Source of the DNA: Litomosoides sigmodontis
Lineage: Eukaryota > Nematoda > Chromadorea > Rhabditida > Onchocercidae
Assembly: GCA_963070105.1 (NCBI GenBank)
Contig: OY718804.1
Coordinates: 6,471,317-6,535,316, forward strand
Direction: 5' to 3'
DNA length: 64,000 bases
The notes under the pieces are model-generated. The model saw only the letters and a list, made by a program, of their open reading frames with translations, searched no databases and was not told the origin of the DNA. This document shows, piece after piece, positions 12,801 through 26,244 of this stretch (the stretch's first letter is position 1; the number at the start of each line of letters is the position of its first letter). A program made the translations under genes and the position numbers.

Positions 12801-15800
12801 ACACTCTGATTCCGCATGGCAGCTATGCATTGGAGGATGATCACAAGAATGTTGTCGTGAGCATGCCTGATTGCAAGGTGGTAGTGATGTACCGCACGGA
12901 ACAGGTGGTTCGCGAATGGTCTGTCCACACAAACAGTATTGCTCCTCGAAACCTATACAGTAACTTTTACACTATTTCAATAATCATCCGATATTTCAAG
13001 TACCTATATGGAGCTAGAACCTTAACAAATTCAGAGATCATGCAGAAGAGAGCAATTAAAACACAGTTTCATATTCACTTAACTATAATAAAAAAAGGCA
13101 TTTAACACACTTGCTCGCAAGCATCGAGGACATTGTCCAACGTGACATAATCGATCGCAGTTATGAATTCCACAATTCAGTTTTTTACCGCAAATCTATA
13201 AAAGCAAAATTCATATTTGACACGACTGTTTGATATGCGATAACTAAGAAGTGTATATTACCTGCGTACAGACATGCTCCTCATTAATGCAGCACATATC
13301 GCGGCACCGATGATTTTTACAAGTTTTCAATTTCTTACACCGTCGAGGACAGAGATACGGATTTTCAACTATAAAATATGAATTTATGAACTAGAAACTT
13401 AACATTCTATGCAAACGTTCTATGACATTCTATGTTATAGAACTCAACAAACTGAAAAATCCACCTTTTTAAAGCTATTATCAAGTTTCATTGTTTAAAA
13501 TCTTATCCTTGAATAGAGAGGATCTAGAATAAGAAGGTATAAACTGATGAAAAATAATTAAAATATTCGTTATGAATTACACTAATCATTTTTCGCTTTT
13601 TTTAACGATATCCATCAAATTATGCTGGAGCAAATTCTTTTTTGAAAGGTGCTCAAATAACAAAATTCTCACTTGAGTACATAACAAATTCTTTGCATGG
13701 TATTATTTTTTTCAGAGCTTTACATCTGCAACTTATCACACAGCTTAAAGGACATTGAGAACAGGATCCTACATGACATAATTGCATACAGCGATGTGGT
13801 TTATCTGAAACTATAAACGTTGTCTTCCGCCAGTTACATATATGATATTCAATATTTTCCCAAAGAGCAAAATCAGAATCAGCTTTTAATGGAATAAAAA
13901 AGACTGCAAGGTCTTCCACGTATTTCTTCTACTAACCTTACCTAATTCTCAATCTTTTTTCAGCACATCAGAAATTGATGGACGATCTATTTGACGACTG
14001 ATTTAAAGTTTTGCATTTCGAATTTCGGCAACAAGGGAGTTTTGCATACTACAACTAGCGTTGTAAATGTACTGAAGACAAGGATTCAGAGATTTAAAAC
14101 ATATACCTTCTGAACCACAACTCAGAACTTTCCCACAGACATTTTTGCATGTAGGAACTGGATCAGTGCAGGATGTTCGTGCCTTTTTCTCTAAATCCGC
14201 AATAAGCATTCGTCCACATGGACAATATTTCTTCTTTTCCGGTGATAAACTGCATAGTCCACAATCATCTCTTCCATGTTTGTCATGACATCTGAAATTA
14301 TATCTCCTAATTCACAAGAAACAACTTTTTAATCTTTGTTTCATTCATAATGAAAATCTGGATAATTTGCAATTTATCTTACTTTATTTCTTCAAGACAA
14401 AATATAAATCTAGAAAACATAGAAGGAACACTGGTAATTTGCTAAAAATTCACCATTTTCAATCATATACGCCTACCAATTTCGTTTATATGTGGCCTTA
14501 TAGCAAGCCATCATTGAAACCTATTCCCAGTAACAAAAAGAGAAGGAGAGAAATAATTTAGAGAAATTTAGAGGCATTTCTTTACCATACCGATTCCATC
14601 CACAAAACTAATGTCTAATAAATAATTTTGACTTTGAACTTCATTCCGCAATTTCGGTCTATTAATATGGAATTGTAAACATTAACGTAAAGCATTTCAA
14701 TGCTTTTTTGCATCGATAATGAAGAAACAGAAGAATTCGCGAAAAGCAATTGAGCGGAGGGAGGGGGGGGGGGGGGACATGGATTACCTGAGTTCACATT
14801 TATGTACATTGCATGCATACATTCCAGTGCATGGGGCACCACAACTAAACGAAGTGATCTTCAAGTTTAAAGCTGTGCACGCTACAACCCGCTCTTCGAG
14901 ACCACAAAAACACTCTGAAACAATTAAAAAGCTAATTTGTTATGGATTGAAATTTCGAATTTCGACATTATATTAAAAAGAGATAAACTTGGATCAAGTA
15001 TACCAAAGAATGTACTTTGGGTAATAACATGTTCACATTCGTTACATTCTCCTTGGTGACAAATAACTTCGCATTTGTGTAATCCGCAATTCAGCGTTTT
15101 TCCACACACTACCGAACACTACAACACGTGGAAACGGTTTGGACACGATCAGTTAATGACAATGCATAAAATTAAGCCGGGGTTTGCAGTTTTCAGTTGA
15201 CATGAACTATATTGTATAGCATATACTTCAAACTTCTGAACTGCTGAAGTAGTTTACATACCACCCATACTGCTAAGCTAGTAGGTCTAATATCGCATTG
15301 CGTAAAAGGCGAAAAGAGAAAAAAAGCTGTTTACTTTAAACTCCAGTTGTTTGCCGCAGCGACCAGTAATAATCTGCCGTCCGCAATTGCATTTCTGAGA
15401 AATCGTAAGTGGACACTCTGAACAAGGTCCTGGATGACACTGATCGGTGCACGGATGAATACAACCGCCCCCACGCATTTTCCCACAAGTTTCACTGCAC
15501 GAGTGAGGCATATCCGGGAATCTAAACGCAGTCTTTTTTGAATGTAATATACTGTTTCTGCGATACCTTTTTAACGACATATGAATGAGCTCACTGTCTT
15601 TTAAGTACGAAGTGAACTACATTCAATTTTAAAACATGTCTCGTTAGCCTACTTAGTACTAATCTCTTATAGAAATTAGTTTTAGTCTACAATAAGTAAA
15701 AATCTGACAAAGTAAAAAATAAAAACATATGTAATCGATAACCAGTACCTTTGTGTTGGAGGGTTCAATTTTTTAGTACAGAAGCATCGATATTGCTGAG

Positions 15801-18649
15801 GAAGTTCAAAAGTAACATTCTGACAACTTGGGCATCGCCAACCGATATCTGCTTTGAAACTTTTAATTGCCCATTGTGTTATGCACCCATATGAATTCGA
15901 ACGATTAATATGAAACATGTGATAACATTTTTTGCAAGTCCATATCCACTGAAAATAATTCTTTCAATGAAATACTGATGAGATTCTCCATCATATAATT
16001 CGAACCACATTTTGATAAAGGGCTATCTACAACTCGTTCTCCATTACCGAAGATACAATATAAGTTGTATTAAAGATGACTGGACATAAATTATTCCAAA
16101 ATCAAATCACTACCACTCTTAGTCAGTAGTAACAAAGTGTGAAACCCTATCATATAAACCTACGGTAACTGTCCTCGGTCTGCGACTGTACTTTAATGTA
16201 AAAACTGATTTGACTGAGTTACCTCCATCTTGTTTAAGAGATGATGAATAAAACTTAACCAATTCGCAATTAAAATACAGAAGTAAAAGAAACACCTCAC
16301 TGGCGCGAATGATTTGGCAACATATCATACATTCATAGCTTTCCTCTTCCAACTGTTTTTTCAGCCTGTCTAAAAATTTCAGCAAGCGCCATTCTACAGC
16401 GGTAAAAATAAATTTCTCTCTAATTTCTCGTTTTGGGTGGAAATAATGTTCATAATAAATATGCGTGCCTTATCCACACATGCCTTCTAATGATTGTAGA
16501 AAATATTACACTCCCTGAATAAAGCGTATATTTCAGACAACTAACCTCGTAACGTTTGCAATGAGTCGTATTCCTGATCAGCTATTTCCTTGTCGTTTTG
16601 AAAAATTTCGCCTGCAGAAATCGTTAACTCCGAGACATAATAATCTAAAAACAAGATTAAACATAATACTTTTCAATTTCAGATATTGTTCTCACCAAAT
16701 CTGGAGGTAACCAGACATCACAGTAGACAGTTTCTATTGAAATATAAAATGTCTAATTAGTAATTAAAATAAAAAAAAAGCAGTAAAACATTTCATTTAA
16801 ACTTTTAGAAAAGAAGTACAAAGCAGATCAATACTCCGAAAGTATTTTAGTCTCCGGAAATCTTCTAATTTTATATGGAATGCTGTCGTTACACCAAAAA
16901 TACACCGATCATACTTTCAGACCACCCACGTTCCTAGAAGAAAATATCTAACATCGCTCTAACTGCCAACTTTTGAAGCGTTGCAAAAAAATTTCCGAAT
17001 TCTTATCTTTTTCCCAAAAACCTCTTCTTGGAACTGCGAAACGTACACTTTATCTCGGTAGCAAGGTATATGTACTCAGATGACAGCAGGTTATTTTACT
17101 AACTTTTAAAAGGTTGACAATCATGTGCTGCTCTAGTCAACTCTGTATGATCACGATAGTTTTCCATAGCATACGACGGTGGGCAAACATAACTTTCCTG
17201 GATATCAGTTATTTCAGCCTCTGAAATTTATCTTCTAAAATTTCGGTTTTTTCCATGTTATCTTTCAGAAACACCATATTAACATGAGTTCAGTTTTATA
17301 ACAGTGAGGAAACAATACAAGCTTTACTCTATGAAGCAAGCTGCGATATTTTTTAAAATATCACATAACTGTAAAAGCTAACAAATAATCTCAAAGCTAC
17401 TACATCGTTACTGTTAGAAGTACGGTCATGTTCACTGTGCAAAAACTATCAAGAGAACTGTACTGATAAAATTAATGTTCACTTTCTGTTATCTCGTTCG
17501 GTCATTCTACAATCAGTATACAAAATCTAATTTTTGAACTCCTTTAAAAATATTTCATTCAGTAAATGAAAGCAAAAAGAAATACGTATACCTAAACATA
17601 GTTGGGATAATTGCTGAGATGGAAGTTTCTGAGAGTTGCGCTGTGGTTTGACATCTTCTCGTTCTACGTTATGACAATGCGTTTTTCCACTTCTACAAAA
17701 CTGGTCTTAAAAGTCCAGTACTTGAAATTTTTTAATGCTAGCAAACACAAATGTGCATTCTCCATATTTAAATATTTGGTACTTTTCAGAAGCAATAAAT
17801 GTGACGCACACAAACAAAAGTAGAATTAAAACTAACATAGAGTGATGGCTATGTGCTAAGGACGATGATGATGATGATGACGGATGAGTGGGGCCACTGT
17901 CATTTAAAGATGAAGGAAGTGCTATAATAATCTCTTGATTATTGATACATTGCATGCAAAATTGTAGCAAAAGCAATGCGAAATCAAAACTGAAATAATA
18001 CCAAATGAAATTAAATTAAGCAAAAATAACTGTATGAAAAAATGACCATTATAAAGGCATGGAGAGTCACTCTGATACTGGTGTATTGGGGAAGGATTTA
18101 CGAAAGATGCAAAATGTATATGAAATTGAGCGTCTCTTTCAGTAGGTGGCACTACATTGGCATTAAACATATTGGCGGGTAGTATACGCGGTGGTATATC
18201 GAAAACAGCAGGTGGCGGGGTTGGGAATTCTGCAAACGGACCGAAAAATACCGGTTGATTACGCTGCCCGCAGTAAGTCGGTCTACCTGGAAACCGTAGA
18301 AATAAGTTAAAACAAGTAATGGATTTCTTTCCTACTTCGGGCTTTTCTGCAAAAACATAACAATCAAAATACCACTGACTTGTCAGCACCAATAGTATTT
18401 CGTGTAATGTGACTGCGTGTCAAATGCATCTACGCACGGACATAATCTTGCAGAAATCTACGTCGTAATTTGAATGGACTGGAAGGCATTGCTTCAAATG
18501 TATTATTCCCCCTAAATGTGCAACGTACCCCTTCTCCACCTTCCATCTAAACGTCGCCAATTTTGTCCCACACGAAATGGTGCTCCTGTTTCTTGTGCAC
18601 AGTTGTTGTTAGTGGCGGCATCAGATGTTTTGGATATATTTTTTCGCAT
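9875..18649 (-). CDS. NFX1: NFX1/shuttle-craft type zinc-finger protein with RING and R3H domains
   Basis: Nuclear nucleic-acid-binding regulator of the NFX1/Stc family. Exons: 18649-18529, 18286-18047, 17921-17837, 17692-17592, 17220-17104, 16644-16546, 16393-16296, 15948-15749, 15521-15335, 15118-15016, 14914-14788, 14291-14107, 13804-13673, 13368-13262, 13195-13111, 12952-12753, 12399-12177, 12073-11899, 11658-11463, 11067-10919, 10437-10366, 10046-9875; 1057 aa, close to the roughly 1,100 of fly and human members. The N-terminus is low-complexity, with a run of Ser. The RING/PHD-like finger (YECMICCQ, then CKKCYHMFH and WRCPSCQN) begins near residue 270. NF-X1 Cys/His fingers follow ([41 protein letters not shown]). 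The R3H domain is near residues 930-975 ([14 protein letters not shown]). The start is the first ATG after a TTTCAG acceptor at 18697-18696; an upstream in-frame ATG at 18733 is possible. NFX1 RING proteins can act as E3 ligases in other species. Confidence 0.92.
14763..14776. repeat. G14 homopolymer in an NFX1 intron
   Basis: Fourteen consecutive G on the plus strand, C on the transcript, starting about 11 nt after the splice donor of the exon 14914-14788. It is a likely source of length variation or sequencing error. Confidence 0.95.
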
Positions 18650-19862
18650 CCCAAGTATCACGGGAATTTGTGTTTCAGTGCTGGACAGACAATTCCTGAA
18701 ATAAACATAACTGAAACGGCGGGAAGTTATCAATTGTCGTCCACTGAACCAAGGTTAGTATTATCAGCGTGACCACTCAATGCCACCAGTACCAGCCAAC
18801 AGAAATATCACTCACGCGTTCTCACGTCCCTGTACGCGTGCATTTCTCGTAATGATAAATGCGCAGCACACACACAAATTCCATAGTGCTCTGCCACCGT
18901 TCAGCCCTGCTGCACATAAGGGAAGCCAAGCCGTCTTTTACTCCGTGGTGGAGTGAAGGGAAGAGGAAGGACCGGAATGGAGCGGAAATGGAGCGGAAAT
19001 TCTGCGCTGCCTTCTCGAGGCACGGCATATTTCATTGCAATCATGAGATGGCTCTTCCCTTGTTGGTGTTGCTGAATGCCACCACCCTATGCTTCAGCTT
19101 CTTAATGAAACATTTCATGAAATCCGATCGAGCCAATTAATTCATTGGCTTGGTACGTCAGTGACATGTGTTGTCGCATGTTACTTTCAAGCGTTAAATA
19201 GAGATTGGTTGAGACTGGATGGTAGTGAAATGAGACAAGCGTTGGATAGCCTAAGGAGTAAAAATAAACAGTGTTTGTCCAAAGAGGAGAAAGGCGGTTG
19301 CAACAATTCTTAATGGTCACTCACCCTTATTTACTGTGCTCAAACGTCTTTCTGAGTTTTTAACAAACACCGTCCATTTCCTGTCCACTTCGGCAGCTTC
19401 TTTTTACTCGCAGCGCATTTTCTGTCTCCTGCTGTCGCACTATTTCATATCGCACATATCTTTGAATTGAGAGAACAGTGCGAAATAAACATTTCTTGAT
19501 GACACGTTTAGTTGCTTGAGGTAATCAAAGTCTTCTCTGACGCTTCATTATTTCCGGTGGTAAACGAGAAGTTTAGTAAGGATCGGGTAGTTACTGTTAC
19601 CGAAGAAGACAGGCGTAAGTTAAAGCGGAAGAGAATAGAGTGACTGTCGATCAGCACCTCGACCAGGCCGCCCGCACTAACCAAGAAGCGAATTTGGTCC
19701 TCAAGTTTTGCCGAAGTAGACTAAATGGGTGAAAGATAAAATCTCCCAGAATCTCAGTCATATTACACCGAATTTTTCAGCTGAAGGAAAACGACGTCAT
19801 TTGACACAGTTCATGTAAGTACTGGCAAAGCATCAGCTGTAAATTTACGGTCAAATTGTGAC
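18650..19862. promoter_or_regulatory. Divergent intergenic region between NFX1 and vps-33
   Basis: Head-to-head spacer of about 1.2 kb between the NFX1 ATG (minus) and the Vps33 ATG (plus). It is less AT-rich than the flanks at about 18900-19030. Unpaired TTTCAG-type acceptors at 18697-18696 (minus) and 19771-19780 (plus, GAATTTTTCAG) precede the two start codons and look like trans-splice sites. Promoter function is inferred from orientation only. Confidence 0.5.
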
Positions 19863-22800
19863 ATGGATATCAAGAGTAAAGGCATCATCGATGTCTTATC
19901 CGAAGCAAATGCAAGGATTCTATTTGATGCGCTAGATGCCATCGATGGTCCCAAAATAATTACGTGGGATCCTGCTCTTATCAAACAATTTAACTTGGTC
20001 AGTGTATTGTCTTTTAATAATTTATTGAATTAAAGAAAGTTTAAATTATTGGCTTTGCAGTTTTGAGCTTTCCGATTTGTGCTGATTCTCTCCCGTTCGT
20101 TATTACTGTTACAGTTGATTTGCTGAGTGCTTTACCTATCGGCATTGGTATTGTTCAGGAGCGGAGGACACACATAACGGCGCAAGAAAATAAGCTCAAA
20201 ATAGCATCGCAGACCGTGCCACCCTTAATCAGAAGTTGTGAACAGTTGTAGACTCTTTTTAGTGTTTGGTTTACACTAGAAAGAGTTCTTTTATGAAGTC
20301 TCTAGATGTTTTAATATTTAAAAAAACTGACTTGTAGTACCATGTTTATTTTTGTGTTTGGGTTTTCTTTCGCTGATGGCAGTGGATGGTAAATAAATTC
20401 CCCTTGATTTCATTTAATTTCTATTTGTAGGTGACAACAACAGAACAGCTAAAGCAGCACAAAGTCGTATCGATGTTACAGCTGGATCTTTCACCAAGAG
20501 TACCACAAGTTGAGCATAATCATGTCGTATATATCTTGTCGACATCAAATGCATCAGTTATCAACAAACTGATCGCATGCCTTAAGCATGCTCAATCCAT
20601 TAATGTAATTTGCTTATAATTCCAATTAATAGTTTTTAAGAATCGTAATTTAGGAATAATATGTTGTTTTCCCCTTGTTTTTCTATCGACTTATTTCGAA
20701 CAGATATGAGAACGACTCATCACTTGTAATATTCATCGTCAACTGCTTTCTACTATGGGAGCCTGACGTTTTTTTAGTTAAATAAAAAAGAAAATATGGA
20801 TCACTGAATATTTAGTAATTTTAAATTCGACTGTGACAACATGATGCTTTTTCTTTCGTAAAGAAATGCATATTTTTAAGGATAATCGCCAGCACCATGC
20901 TTTGATAGTCCCGGAGGCTTCATTCATGATTCGGGATACGTTAAGACAGAACCGAGAAGCAAGTTCAGTTTTGAAAACACTTGAATCACTGCCATTGAGA
21001 CTCTTTCCGCTTTACAGTGATTTCCTTACTCTTCTTATGGATAATTTACCTTCAAAACTTCTGTTAGATAACGTAAGAAATCTTTAATTGGGAATTTCAT
21101 ATTTTTTCTTCCTTAAAACTGATATCATCAAGTATCTAAAAATATATATTTAATGAATTTCAGGACTGGACGGAACTACAGAAGTGTGCTTCAGCTGTGA
21201 GGCAGCTAGAACTTTTAGTAGGCTGCTTGCCTAATTTAAGATGTAAGGGAAAGTGGGCTGCTCAAGTAGTGGAAATTGTAAAGAAAATGAGGATTCAAGT
21301 GAGTAATCATTTTCTTGCTTACTATTTATAAGGTTCAGAATCATGATTTTTGTGCTTTGAATAATAAATAAATGTATTGGATGATATGTCTGTTTCATTT
21401 AGCTTACATACTTGCTGATAAGTGCCCTGTATTTGGAAGGTCGTCTTAAATTCTTGTTGAATGAATTATTTTAGGATGAAGCGGAAGCTGTGTCACAGCA
21501 TAGTGATTTTCAAATATCCGATATTATCCTAATCGACAGATGGATTGATCCTTTGACACCCCTACTGATACAGTTAACATATGCTGGCTTAGTCGATGAA
21601 ATCTTCGACATGGGTCCTACGGGTCTTATCTTTTATATATATGTTGAATTCTTGTCCTTTAAATTGAAATTCGTCATTTTTTTATCCGTAAATTATTGCC
21701 GTATTTTTGATCATAGTAATGGAGATAATTATAAGTTGCTTAACAGTCCTCGAAAACCGTAACAGCTCTATGAGAACTGAGCTGTCTTCTTCCTTTCCTC
21801 ATCTATTACCTTTTCTTTGTCTCATGTTATTTGTCTTGCCATGCATTTCTCCTTATGCTCTTTAAAAAATATCGTGTTCGCAGTTTGTTGATCGAAATCG
21901 ATTACTGAGATTTCAAGACATGTAAATGCGCTCGGCCAGAATTCCAAATCTAGTATTACAAGCGCCTTGGAACAAATTTGAAAGAAACATTCTAAAAAAC
22001 AATTTTATACTCATTATTTTGAACGCTGAAAGCAAGTATATATTATTCAGGTAACATTAAAGTATCAAAAGTAAAGAGCGCGAATGATTCAGTTGATGCT
22101 GCCAGTGAAATATCTTTGCATGACCCACTTTTCGAAATGATTCGGGATCTTCATATCAAAGATGTTGGAAAGAAAATAGCAGAAACCCTTGGAACGCTTC
22201 GTGACGAACGGGCAGTACGTTTTACTAAAAAAAATTAACGTGACGCTTATTGGCGCTGTTTTTATAGTTAACCAGCTTTTGCGATGAAACGGACATAGCA
22301 ACATGAAATAATGCTAACGATTATTGCAACTGCCACCATATATTTTGTTCCTGTCCCATACACAGAGATTTGTAGAGATTAAGAGAAAATCCACCGACTG
22401 ATTCGCTGGCAGAAAGCAAAGTTTTTGTTCGCAGATTGCTTGATATGCAAGGAAGTGAGAAACATGCCGATACTCATACAATGATTGCCGAACGTCTTAT
22501 GAGGTTTATCCGTGATGATTTGCGCTACTCCACCTTTCCAAAACTGGCGATCGGTAATGGTTCGATATTCCCATCAGTAATGTACTCCACAATAATTTGT
22601 GTGAATATCTTTTAAACTTTGCTGAAAACATATTGGAAAATATTATATGGTTTCAAGACTGTAAAAATTTTTCTAGATATTTTGCAAGGAGAATATGGAG
22701 ATCGAGTCATTCCACAAATTGAGAATCTTATTCTAGAGGCGTACGATCCTTTAATTGTTTTGCGTTTCATTGCACTTCAGTGTATGGTTGCCGGTGGTTT

Positions 22801-23746
22801 CAAGATTGCTACTATTAGTGCGTATGAGCGACTTTTCATCCAGGTACTTTACATGCACTTCCAATGTATACATCACTTTTCCTCAACAAATCCCACGTCA
22901 TAATTCAGTTTCAACGATAAAATATTTTGATGACGTACAGTGTTGTCAAATACGTATATTTAGAGCTATGGCGGATACTACATATCATTATGGATAAAGT
23001 TGCAGATAACGGGACTTTTGTGGGAAAGACATGGCAAAATAAAAGTAAGTACTTTGAATTTATGGTTTGTGGTGGGAAAATTTATGGTTTAAGTATATCA
23101 TACCTTTCACATGTCTGTAGTGAGACATTTTCAGTGTGAATATGCTCCATTTGATTTTCAAACATCATGCCACCGAATGTCATGTTTTGTCGATGAAGAG
23201 CATAGCGTAAGTTACATGCATAAAATTCGAAGTATGAGGATGTAAAATTTTCAAAAAAAAAGTATTATCAAGTCATCACAGTTGGCGGCACGTCCGCCTT
23301 TGAAGTAGCGAAACAGACGCAGAATGAAGAACTCCTGGGTTGCATGAATTGATCGGACTAGTTTAGCTTAATATTTTCCAGTATTTTTTATAGTAATGGT
23401 TTTCAAATAGGTGCGTTCTCCCAAAACTGAAAAATTTTGTAATCGCTCACTCCCACTGATTAAGGCATATGGAACGACAGCATACCCTTATAGTGGCTAC
23501 ATACCCTTGATTGCTCGACATATCGAAATCGGTGTACGAAATAGTTGGCGAGACTGGACAACGATTTTGAGTGATGACCATCTGACAGTTGATCGTGGCA
23601 CTCATTCTATTATATTCATTATTGGTGGCATCACACAAGCTGAGTTGGCATGCCTCAGGAAAACACGTTTTTCAAATAAATTGCTAATCGTTTCAAGTGC
23701 GGTAATGACAGGTAATAAGTTGATTAATTTGATACAAGATAGCTAA
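19863..23746 (+). CDS. vps-33: Vps33-type Sec1/Munc18 protein
   Basis: SM-family protein that chaperones SNARE assembly on endosomes and lysosomes, within HOPS/CORVET (Vps33A type) or with VIPAS39 (Vps33B type). Exons: 19863-19997, 20431-20604, 20881-21072, 21164-21298, 21475-21613, 22051-22214, 22376-22553, 22677-22843, 22964-23044, 23135-23206, 23411-23746; 590 aa, matching the usual 590-620. Visible family patterns are the N-terminal KIITWDPALI, domain 2 start LIDRWIDPLTPLLIQLTYAGLVDEIF, SYGGYYISL before GLL, AYPYSGYIPLIARHIE, and the C-terminal IIFIIGGITQAELACLR strand-helix. It is divergent enough that I cannot choose between the A and B types. A trans-splice-like acceptor lies about 80 nt before the ATG, and an AATAAA at 23843-23848 lies about 100 nt after the stop. 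Confidence 0.88.
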
Positions 23747-24029
23747 TTTCTTTATATCATATATATGTATATATATTTCTCCAGAAAATAATTATATGCA
23801 TTTGCCTCGAACCGTGCACTGTATGAATTCGTCTCAAACCAAAATAAAGTAGTATTGACATTGATTTCGAATATTCATTCTAAAACTTTGCCATACTTTA
23901 TCAACTTATTTCATTGACTCGATGTTTGAAGAAAAATTAAAAAAAAACAACGCCGAAGACAAGTAGAGTATGTATTTTTTTAAATACTTCTTGATTGCCT
24001 TATTTTAAAAAGATTGAAAGTTAATCCCA
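23747..24029. other. 3' flank of vps-33
   Basis: AT-rich, with a short TA-repeat at about 23760-23780 and the AATAAA noted for vps-33. No gene is seen. Confidence 0.5.
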
Positions 24030-24634
24030 ATGGTGTTTAAAGAAATAATCTTATCAACTAATAACAAAATAGCCGCAGTTTTTCCCACGATGAATATCAT
24101 ACAATGGTACTGTATGATGGAGAATTTGCATGATGTTTGCCGGCAAGAAAACGAAGAAAACGGTCAATTTCCGCAAAAACTTTCATTCATCGGGAAGATG
24201 CATGGGTATGATGGTCGCACTCAGGAAGTAGGGTTTTCAAGACTTTCGGACAGTGCTGGCACTTGCGGCCGCTGAATTAACTGACACCCTTGTAGATGTA
24301 TGAAAATATAATACGAAAAGTGGAACAGCTGATGGATGATATGACACGACAACTTATCTCAAATGCTACTAACGAAGAGGATGTTGAGGTGGAAGTGAAA
24401 ATGTTGTTTGGGAAACTTGTTGATAGTCCAAAAAATGCAACTAGTACGAAGTTAGTTCAGCACCAATTTTTTGAAATTTCGAAGCATTTCGGAAGAACCG
24501 AAGGCAGATATATAGAAAACCATTTTATAGCCATATTTGCTCTATCATTCTGTAGTAAACTGCCTTACATACACCATTTCAACAGTTATCCTGAGGATCT
24601 GTTACTCAGACTGATCTTGACAACAACCGGCTAG
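24030..24634 (+). other. Unassigned coding-looking block, possibly a degenerate or unresolved gene
   Basis: Two adjacent open frames, 24030-24275 and 24296-24634, read like protein but match no family I recognise. The second is acidic and helical near its start (VEQLMDDMTRQLIS) with two N-glycosylation-like sites (NAT). Between them, a different frame at about 24235-24285 reads AAAELTDTLVD and appears to lead into the second part only with a 1-nt shift or a splice at GTAG (24291-24294). It follows vps-33 on the same strand by about 300 bp. It may be a small gene with missed introns, a pseudogene, or chance frames. Confidence 0.3.
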
Positions 24635-26244
24635 TTCCATGCATTTCTGAAACTTTCTTATTCTCCAGAATTTCATGTTAAGTTTTCTATGAACTGTAAC
24701 AAATCAACATCTATTTTAAAAGGGCAAAATTCTCTGTTCAGTTTTCCAGTTTCAAAAAAAACCTTTGCTCGATGCAGATAATATCTGGTTCTTTTGACGC
24801 TACAGTTACTGCAATTGGCAAGTTTAATACATCATTCTAAATTTCTTTGAGCGAATCTTTTCCGAACGAAACCAATTAGCAAAATGCAAATATATGTGCC
24901 GAAATCCCAAGAACCTCGAAAATTTAATATAAACAATATCAAGACGTTTACATTGTATAAAACTCATCGTGTTTTGTTTACTAAACATTCCAGACGCATC
25001 ATCATCATCAGTGACCTACCAAGAGTCCATTACTAGTAGCTGTTCATCACCATTTCAGCAAATTACGATCAAAGAAGATAAAACGTATGCTATTTTGCAT
25101 TAGGAACGCAAACTTTTCAAGACTTACATCCTTACATCTTACCAGTAGGGACATCGTGAACTCTAAATTGAAAATTGCAAAGACATACAGAATTTCGTAT
25201 CAAAGTCCTTTAGCATGAGAATGTCTATACAACACTATGCGATTTAACCTCTTAGGTACCTTGAAAATTGCCTCTCCTTATGTCGGGGAGTGTAAATTTT
25301 CGTGTTATAATTATTCAGCTTCATAGCTATATAATCGTCCTATGAATTGACACCTATAAAAACTGCTAAAGAATAAAACATAATTGCTTATTACTTCAGA
25401 AACGAAGAGATCGAAAAGAAAGGAGAGTCAGCTGAAAACTCAGCATCATTTGACATTGTTACGTTCCGTGGATTTGTAAGATAGATAACAAGATATTTCC
25501 ATTCCAACTTCTTTAACTTTTCAATCCAACAATATTTTAAAAGAAAAAACACTAACAAAAGGATCAGTTTGCAAACGTACGTCCTTGAAACGTGGGATAA
25601 TAAAAAAAAAAAAAAAAAAGCAGCAGGCCTAATTGATCGCTTACGATGAAAGTCGTACTGTATACATGACCACTAACTCCTGAGAACTCAGAATTAAATA
25701 TTTACATTCTCGCTTACCCGTTTGGAATTTTGGTTATCACCTTCCAAGATCTCACAGCTAACCGAGAGGATTTGTAGAACTTTAGAATAGTAAAAAATAT
25801 AAATGGTAAAGCGAAAGCGCATGAACTATTATTAGTAGGTTTATTTGCCACTTTCAAAAATGTGAATGGATACTCTCTCCCGATCATGCAACTAAGGGAG
25901 TGAGGAGAGGGTGGTAATGAAGGTACCAAGTACAAGAGTGAAGAGCTGGAAGAATCAAGGCCATGCATACAGATGAATCAAGTAATTTCAAGTTTTGAAA
26001 ATGTAGGAATGGTAAACTAGCAACAAAAAATACAAAGGGATCGGAAAGAACAGAGCAGAAAGCATGTTGCACATGGAAAATTTGTATAATAACGATAGAC
26101 TAACATTAAATGAATGAAATCAGCAGTGACAATGTGATAACTGTTCATGTGACATCAATGATGCCAGCATTACATAAAAAGTATGAAGGACCAAAATTTT
26201 AACTTTAAAAGCGCGAAAAAACTTTACAACTTCACCGGCATTTA
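24635..26244. other. Intergenic region with A-tract
   Basis: Sequence of about 1.6 kb between the unassigned block and the end of the Tousled-like kinase gene. It contains a 17-nt A run at about 25603-25619. No supported gene. Confidence 0.5.

Noticed and set aside
14719..14976. 85-codon plus frame across the G14 tract
   Set aside because: Antisense shadow of an NFX1 zinc-finger exon.
16690..16735. Possible extra NFX1 exon
   Set aside because: It has plausible splice ends, but its phase does not connect to the following exon, whereas skipping it does.
18822..19320. Several overlapping short frames on both strands in the NFX1/vps-33 spacer
   Set aside because: They contradict each other and show no conserved motif; local GC increase is enough to explain them.
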